The notes beneath the pieces were generated by a model that did not search any database, had not been told where the DNA came from, and saw only the letters and a program-made list of their open reading frames with translations. This document shows, piece after piece, positions 59,695 to 64,000 of a stretch of 64,000 nt of DNA. A program made the position numbers and the translations under genes. Where the stretch lies: the NCBI RefSeq assembly GCF_002005465.1, contig NZ_CP014691.1, forward strand, positions 558,001 through 622,000. The letters are read 5' to 3'. The stretch is from Neoasaia chiangmaiensis (GTDB taxonomy: Bacteria > Pseudomonadota > Alphaproteobacteria > Acetobacterales > Acetobacteraceae). Within the stretch, counting starts at the first letter, position 1. Every line of letters begins with the position of its first letter.

Positions 59695-59718
59695 GTTGAC
59701 ATAACGGTGTTTGTCAAC
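59695..59718. repeat. GTTGACA/TGTCAAC dyad beside tRNA-Val
   Basis: GTTGACA at 59695-59701 and TGTCAAC at 59712-59718 are exact inverted copies with 10 bases between. On the minus strand TTGACA could serve as a -35 element for the tRNA-Val gene, but the expected -10 (CGTAGC) is poor and close to the tRNA 5' end. Confidence 0.35.
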
Positions 59719-59733
59719 GCGAAGCCTTATCGC

Positions 59734-60018
59734 TCAGGAAACGGCGTCTTTCAACCCCTTGCCTGGCTTAAAACGCACTGACGTGGATGCAGGAATATCG
59801 ATTTCCTTGCCTGTCTGCGGATTTCGTCCTTTTGTGGCCTTGCGCGAGGTGGTCGCGAACGACCCGAAACCCACAAGACGCACTTCCTGCTTGTTGGCGA
59901 GCGCCTTTTCGATAGCGTTGAAAACGGCATCTACGGCTTCGCCAGCCTGTGCTTTCGTCAACTCGACTTCATCAGCAACGGCCGCAATCAGTTCTTGCTT
60001 GTTGAGTGGCTTTTCCAT
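59734..60018 (-). CDS. hupB: DNA-binding protein HU
   Basis: HU compacts and bends DNA as a dimer. The 94-residue protein starts MEKPLNKQELIAAVADEVEL, has RLVGFGSFATTSRKATKGRNPQTG forming the beta-arm tip, and FKPGKGLKDAV near the end. It is downstream of lon, as common in Proteobacteria, but a good terminator and a likely promoter separate them. Confidence 0.95.
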   Translation of the reverse strand: MEKPLNKQELIAAVADEVELTKAQAGEAVDAVFNAIEKALANKQEVRLVGFGSFATTSRKATKGRNPQTGKEIDIPASTSVRFKPGKGLKDAVS

Positions 60019-60083
60019 TTGACGCCTTCCAGATTCGGAGAAAATCCGCTCGGAGCACGAGACGGGTATTTCATTCGAACTGC

Positions 60084-60111
60084 ACTATGAAGCCGTTTTT
60101 CGAGGCGTCAA
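60084..60111 (-). promoter_or_regulatory. hupB: Promoter upstream of hupB
   Basis: On the minus strand TTGACG (plus 60106-60111) is followed after 16 bases by CATAGT (plus 60084-60089), a fair -35/-10 pair for the housekeeping sigma factor, about 65 bases before the hupB start. Confidence 0.5.
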
Positions 60112-60175
60112 CCATCGCTTTGTGGCACTGGGCTGGTGAAACGACATTCGGGCGGCAATGCGACAAGATTGCCAT

Positions 60176-60205
60176 AAAAAACGCCCCGGCATTCAAGCCG
60201 AGGCG
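60176..60205 (-). terminator. lon: Rho-independent terminator after lon
   Basis: On the minus strand CGCCTCGGC and GCCGGGGCG form a 9-bp stem (one G-U pair) with a TTGAAT loop, followed by six T. It begins about 14 bases after the lon stop and should end the lon transcript before hupB. Confidence 0.88.
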
Positions 60206-60218
60206 CCTTTTCTCATGG

Positions 60219-62687
60219 TCAATGCGGCAACTGAGCCTGCGTCGTACCGTTCCCGGCCGCAGCGATGGGCTCGGCGTCTTCGTCCCATTCGATAGCCTCC
60301 GGCTGGCGTGTCAACGCACCGCTGAGCACCTGATCGACATGAGACACAGGAACGATACGGAGCATATTCTTCACGTTATCCGGAATTTCCGGCAGGTCTT
60401 TTTCGTTGTCCTTGGGAATAAAGACCGTCTTGATCCCCGCGCGGGTAGCCGCCAGCAACTTCTCCTTCAAACCGCCGATTTCAAGCACGCGACCGCGCAA
60501 CGTAATCTCTCCAGTCATAGCGATGTCGCGCCGGATCGGGATACCCGTCATCACGCTGACAATGCTCGTCGCCATGGCAACACCCGCAGACGGACCGTCC
60601 TTGGGTGTCGCACCCTCAGGCACATGTACATGGATGTCACGCTTTTCAAACAATGACGGCTTGATCCCGAATGTCAGGGCGCGAGAGCGTACAAACGACA
60701 ATGCGGCCGAGACGCTTTCCTGCATCACATCACCAAGTTTGCCCGTGTTCTTTATCGTGCCCTTCCCTGGAACCATGACACTTTCGATGGTGAGAATCTC
60801 TCCCCCTACCTCGGTCCATGCCAACCCGGTCACGACGCCGACCATGTCCTCAAGTTCGGTCTCACCGTGACGGAAACGACGAATCCCGGCGTAAGCATCA
60901 AGATTCTCGACCGTTACGGCAACGGATTCGACGTGGGAAGTCACCAGTTCCTTGGTCACCTTGCGAGCAACCTTGGCGATCTCGCGCTCCAGGTTTCGGA
61001 CACCCGCCTCACGCGTATAGGAACGGATCAGTTCGCGTAACGCATCGTCACTGATCGACCACTCATGCGGCTTCAGGCTATGCGCCTCCGCCTGTTTCCC
61101 AACCAGATGACGACGTGCGATCTCGACCTTTTCATCTTCCGTATAGCCGGACAGACGAATGATCTCCATGCGATCCAGCAAAGGCTGCGGCATGTTGAGG
61201 CTGTTGGCCGTCGTGACGAACATCACGTCCGAAAGATCGTAATCGACCTCAAGGTAGTGATCGGCAAATGTCGCGTTCTGCTCGGGGTCAAGCACCTCCA
61301 GAAGGGCAGAAGAAGGATCGCCGCGCCAGTCAGAACCCAACTTGTCGATCTCGTCCAACAGGAACAGCGGGTTAGACGTTTTCGCCTTTTTCATGCCTTG
61401 CACGATCTTGCCGGGCATCGATCCGATATAAGTACGACGATGTCCCCGGATTTCGGACTCATCGTGCACGCCACCGAGTGACATACGCACATAGTTACGC
61501 CCGGTCGCCTTGGCGATCGAACGGGCCAACGATGTCTTGCCAACGCCCGGCGGACCGACGAGGCACAGGATCGGCCCCTTCAGCTTCTGCGAACGCGTCT
61601 GGACAGCAAGATATTCAAGAATGCGCTCCTTGACCTTCTCCAGCCCGTAATGATCGCTCTCCAGCACCTCCTCGGCGATCTTGAAATCTTTCGAAATCTT
61701 GGATCGCTTTTTCCAGGGGATACTCAGTATCCAGTCGAGGTAATTGCGCACGACGGTCGATTCCGCCGACATCGGACTCATGCCGCGCAACTTCTTCAAT
61801 TCGGCAGTTGCCTTATCGCGCGCCTCGGGGCTCAGGCGCGTTTTCTTGATTTTCTCCTCGATCTCGGCCGTCTCGTCGCGACCGTCATCGCCCTCGCCAA
61901 GCTCCTTCTGAATAGCCTTGAGTTGCTCGTTCAGATAGTACTCACGCTGCGTCTTTTCCATCTGACGCTTGACGCGATTGCGGATTCGCTTCTCCACCTG
62001 GAGAACACCGATTTCCTGCTCCATATGCGCGAACACCTGCTCAAGGCGCTGCGTGACAGAGGCCGTCTCGAGGATATCCTGCTTTTCCGATATCTTCAGA
62101 TTCAGATGGCTCGCAATCGTATCCGCCAGCTTGGACGAATCATCGATCTGATTGAGGGAGACCATCACCTCGGGCGCGATCTTCTTGTTGAGCTTGATAT
62201 ATTGCTCAAACTGCGAAATGGCCGTCCGACCCAGCGCCTCGGTCTCGCTGTTGGCAGGATTTTCTTCCTGAACTTCCTCGATTTCCGCTTCGAAATGCCC
62301 GTCAATGTCGTGGAACTCGGAAATACGCGCCCGACGTATTCCTTCCACCAGAACCTTGACCGTCCCATCCGGGAGTTTGAGCAACTGAAGAATTGTGGAG
62401 ACCGTGCCGTAGCGATAGATATCATCGGCACTCGGATCGTCCTGCGAAGCGTTCTTCTGCGCGACAAGCAGGATCTGCTTATCCTCTTTCGTCACCGCCT
62501 CAAGCGCCCGAACGGATTTCTCGCGCCCCACGAACAGGGGCACGATCATATGCGGAAATACGACGATGTCGCGAAGCGGCAGCACGGCCATCGTCGGGGC
62601 AGGCGACGAAGCCTCCTTCGCTTTAACCGCCGCACTGCGTCCTGACCGCTTCGGTGCAGCCGCCTTTTTGTTGTCGTCTTCACTCAT
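60219..62687 (-). CDS. lon: ATP-dependent protease Lon
   Basis: Lon degrades misfolded and regulatory proteins in the cytosol. The 822-residue product has the LAN N-domain (PLRDIVVFPHMIVPLFVGRE), AAA Walker A GPPGVGKT at residues 378-385, Walker B LFLLDEIDKLG, and the C-terminal protease with catalytic Ser700 (DGPSAGVAM) and Lys743 (LKEKLLAA). GAGGAG 9 bases before ATG 62687 decides the start over an in-frame ATG at 62738. It is 3' of clpX, the usual order. A heat-shock-like promoter lies upstream and a terminator after it. Confidence 0.97.
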   Translation of the reverse strand: MSEDDNKKAAAPKRSGRSAAVKAKEASSPAPTMAVLPLRDIVVFPHMIVPLFVGREKSVRALEAVTKEDKQILLVAQKNASQDDPSADDIYRYGTVSTILQLLKLPDGTVKVLVEGIRRARISEFHDIDGHFEAEIEEVQEENPANSETEALGRTAISQFEQYIKLNKKIAPEVMVSLNQIDDSSKLADTIASHLNLKISEKQDILETASVTQRLEQVFAHMEQEIGVLQVEKRIRNRVKRQMEKTQREYYLNEQLKAIQKELGEGDDGRDETAEIEEKIKKTRLSPEARDKATAELKKLRGMSPMSAESTVVRNYLDWILSIPWKKRSKISKDFKIAEEVLESDHYGLEKVKERILEYLAVQTRSQKLKGPILCLVGPPGVGKTSLARSIAKATGRNYVRMSLGGVHDESEIRGHRRTYIGSMPGKIVQGMKKAKTSNPLFLLDEIDKLGSDWRGDPSSALLEVLDPEQNATFADHYLEVDYDLSDVMFVTTANSLNMPQPLLDRMEIIRLSGYTEDEKVEIARRHLVGKQAEAHSLKPHEWSISDDALRELIRSYTREAGVRNLEREIAKVARKVTKELVTSHVESVAVTVENLDAYAGIRRFRHGETELEDMVGVVTGLAWTEVGGEILTIESVMVPGKGTIKNTGKLGDVMQESVSAALSFVRSRALTFGIKPSLFEKRDIHVHVPEGATPKDGPSAGVAMATSIVSVMTGIPIRRDIAMTGEITLRGRVLEIGGLKEKLLAATRAGIKTVFIPKDNEKDLPEIPDNVKNMLRIVPVSHVDQVLSGALTRQPEAIEWDEDAEPIAAAGNGTTQAQLPH

Positions 62688-62788
62688 GTTTTTGATCTCC
62701 TCAGGGACGATCCGAGCGACTGGCACCCAATATGGCATGCCATCGCCAATCAGCGGAAGAAATTCACCGCGACATATCGTTCATTGTC

Positions 62789-62817
62789 ATATGTGGATGA
62801 TGTCGCGGCGATGCAAG
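62789..62817 (-). promoter_or_regulatory. lon: Possible heat-shock (RpoH-type) promoter of lon
   Basis: On the minus strand CTTGCAT (plus 62811-62817), a 14-base spacer and CCACATAT (plus 62789-62796) match the RpoH pattern CTTGAAA-N-CCCCATAT at 5 of 7 and 7 of 8 positions. It lies about 102 bases upstream of the lon start, 31 bases past the clpX stop. Confidence 0.45.
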
Positions 62818-62847
62818 TAAGTCCGCAGCACAGGCCGGACGGGGCGA

Positions 62848-64000
62848 TCAGGCGGATTGCTCGGCAGGAAGCGACTTGTTCGAACCGTACACATACACCG
62901 GAGACGCCTTGCTCTCGGCAACATCGCGGTTGATTACAACCTCTTCGACATTTTCAAGACCTGGCAGATCGAACATCGTGCCCAGCAGGATATTCTCCAT
63001 GATGGAGCGCAACCCACGTGCACCGGTCTTTCGCGCAATCGCTCGTTGAGCAATCTGCGTCAGCGCATCATCCGTGAATGTCAGGCTGACGCCTTCCATC
63101 TGGAACAGGCGCTGATACTGCTTCACAAGAGCGTTCTTGGGCTTCGTCAGGATTTCGATCAGCGCTGCCTCGTCCAGATCTCCAAGCGTCGCAAGAACCG
63201 GAAGGCGTCCAATAAACTCCGGAATCAAACCAAACTTGAGCAAGTCCTCAGGCTCGACACTCTGCAAAACCGCGCCAAGCCGCTGGCGGTCAGGATCCTG
63301 AACATCGGCTCCAAAACCAATGCCCGAGCCTTTTCCACGCGAACTGATAATCTTGTCCAGACCGGCAAACGCACCACCGCAAATGAAAAGCATATTGGTG
63401 GTATCCACCTGCAGGAATTCCTGCTGCGGATGTTTACGACCACCTTGCGGCGGTACGGAAGCAACCGTACCTTCCATCAGCTTAAGAAGCGCCTGCTGAA
63501 CACCTTCCCCGCTGACATCACGGGTGATGGACGGATTATCCGACTTACGCGAAATCTTGTCGATCTCATCGATATAGACAATGCCTCGCTGTGCACGCTC
63601 AACATTGTAATCCGCAGCCTGCAACAGCTTCAGGATGATGTTCTCGACATCCTCACCCACATATCCGGCTTCGGTCAGCGTCGTCGCATCCGCCATTGTA
63701 AACGGCACGTCGAGAATACGCGCAAGAGTCTGCGCCAGAAGCGTCTTGCCCGAGCCCGTCGGCCCAATCAGCATAATGTTGGACTTGGCGATCTCGACGT
63801 CGTTGTTCTTCTGCGCGTGCGCCAACCGCTTGTAATGGTTATGCACCGCAACGGAGAGGGCCTTCTTCGCCTCGAACTGGCCGATGACGTAATCGTCCAG
63901 AACCTTGCAGATTTCCTTGGGAGTCGGCACGCCATCGCGCGACTTCACGAGATGCGTCTTATGCTCCTCGCGAATGATATCCATGCAAAGTTCGACGCAT
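62848..64000 (-). CDS. clpX: ATP-dependent Clp protease ATP-binding subunit ClpX (N-terminus outside window)
   Basis: ClpX unfolds substrates and feeds them to ClpP. The frame continues to the window edge: just before the internal methionine at 63984 it reads CVELC, the end of the zinc-binding ZBD, so the true start lies beyond 64000. The AAA+ core has Walker [16 protein letters not shown] and Walker [24 protein letters not shown] includes the GSGIGF pore-side loop region. It ends [15 protein letters not shown] weak 5-bp hairpin lies after its stop at 62821-62840, without a T-run. Confidence 0.97.
   Translation of the reverse strand, partial: CVELCMDIIREEHKTHLVKSRDGVPTPKEICKVLDDYVIGQFEAKKALSVAVHNHYKRLAHAQKNNDVEIAKSNIMLIGPTGSGKTLLAQTLARILDVPFTMADATTLTEAGYVGEDVENIILKLLQAADYNVERAQRGIVYIDEIDKISRKSDNPSITRDVSGEGVQQALLKLMEGTVASVPPQGGRKHPQQEFLQVDTTNMLFICGGAFAGLDKIISSRGKGSGIGFGADVQDPDRQRLGAVLQSVEPEDLLKFGLIPEFIGRLPVLATLGDLDEAALIEILTKPKNALVKQYQRLFQMEGVSLTFTDDALTQIAQRAIARKTGARGLRSIMENILLGTMFDLPGLENVEEVVINRDVAESKASPVYVYGSNKSLPAEQSA

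Noticed and set aside
62821-62840. Terminator after clpX
   Set aside because: Only a 5-bp stem (GTCCG/CGGAC) with a long loop and no T-run; too weak to list as a terminator.

Overview
The window comes from a GC-rich alphaproteobacterium, most likely an acetic acid bacterium (Acetobacteraceae). The evidence is the gene orders (ispG-hisS-prfA-prmC-DUF4167, rlpA-dacA-tmk-holB-metG-tatD, birA-coaX-rnj-proS-lolC-lolD, clpX-lon-hupB), the short ProRS, and two tRNA genes with encoded CCA. Genus cannot be fixed from the sequence. It is core chromosome: I see no prophage, insertion sequence, integrase or CRISPR array, and no obvious pseudogene. Both ends cut genes (a RodZ-like gene at the left, clpX at the right).

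Layout. 1-6663 (+): RodZ-like envelope protein, isoprenoid enzyme ispG, hisS, release factor prfA and its methylase prmC, then a DUF4167 gene; a small secreted protein gene lies in reverse between prfA and prmC. 6682-14559: a glycosyltransferase, tRNA-Met, an MscS channel, an amino-acid permease, and an envelope group (uppP, a lone MlaD/MCE-domain protein, an ATP-grasp protein, a DedA protein, and a small protein with a histone-H1-like tail). 14612-22384 (+): a tightly packed operon mltB-like, rlpA, dacA, tmk, holB, metG, tatD and a PhnP-like metallo-beta-lactamase. 22687-27493 (+): the prkA-yeaH-spoVR stress module. 27726-29111 (+): a divergent POT-family transporter.

29135-46704 (-): a long CPA1 antiporter with a cyclic-nucleotide-binding domain, the thiamine operon thiO-thiS-thiG-thiE, glmU-glmS for UDP-GlcNAc supply, and the replication cluster dnaA-dnaN-recF-gyrB followed by a DUF3108 gene, then rpsT and mutM further upstream. 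46735-52318 (+): ubiE, coaBC, dut and a two-gene ABC transporter with a duplicated permease and no binding protein. 52315-64000 (-): a CBS-BON protein, lolD-lolC-proS, rnj, coaX, birA, tRNA-Val, hupB, lon and clpX.

The window is mainly housekeeping: wall recycling and precursor supply, translation, replication initiation and clamp loading, cofactor synthesis, lipoprotein export and protein quality control. The most unusual points are a MutM with an altered C-terminal zinc finger, a POT transporter without its ExxER motif, an RlpA with Glu in place of the conserved Asp, a short H1-like tail fused to two 36-residue repeats, the duplicated-permease ABC system without a partner binding protein, and several strong dyads in intergenic regions (27530-27567, 34493-34535, 45213-45263, 45393-45416). 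I did not find a convincing wholly new system; the best leads are ranked in the findings.
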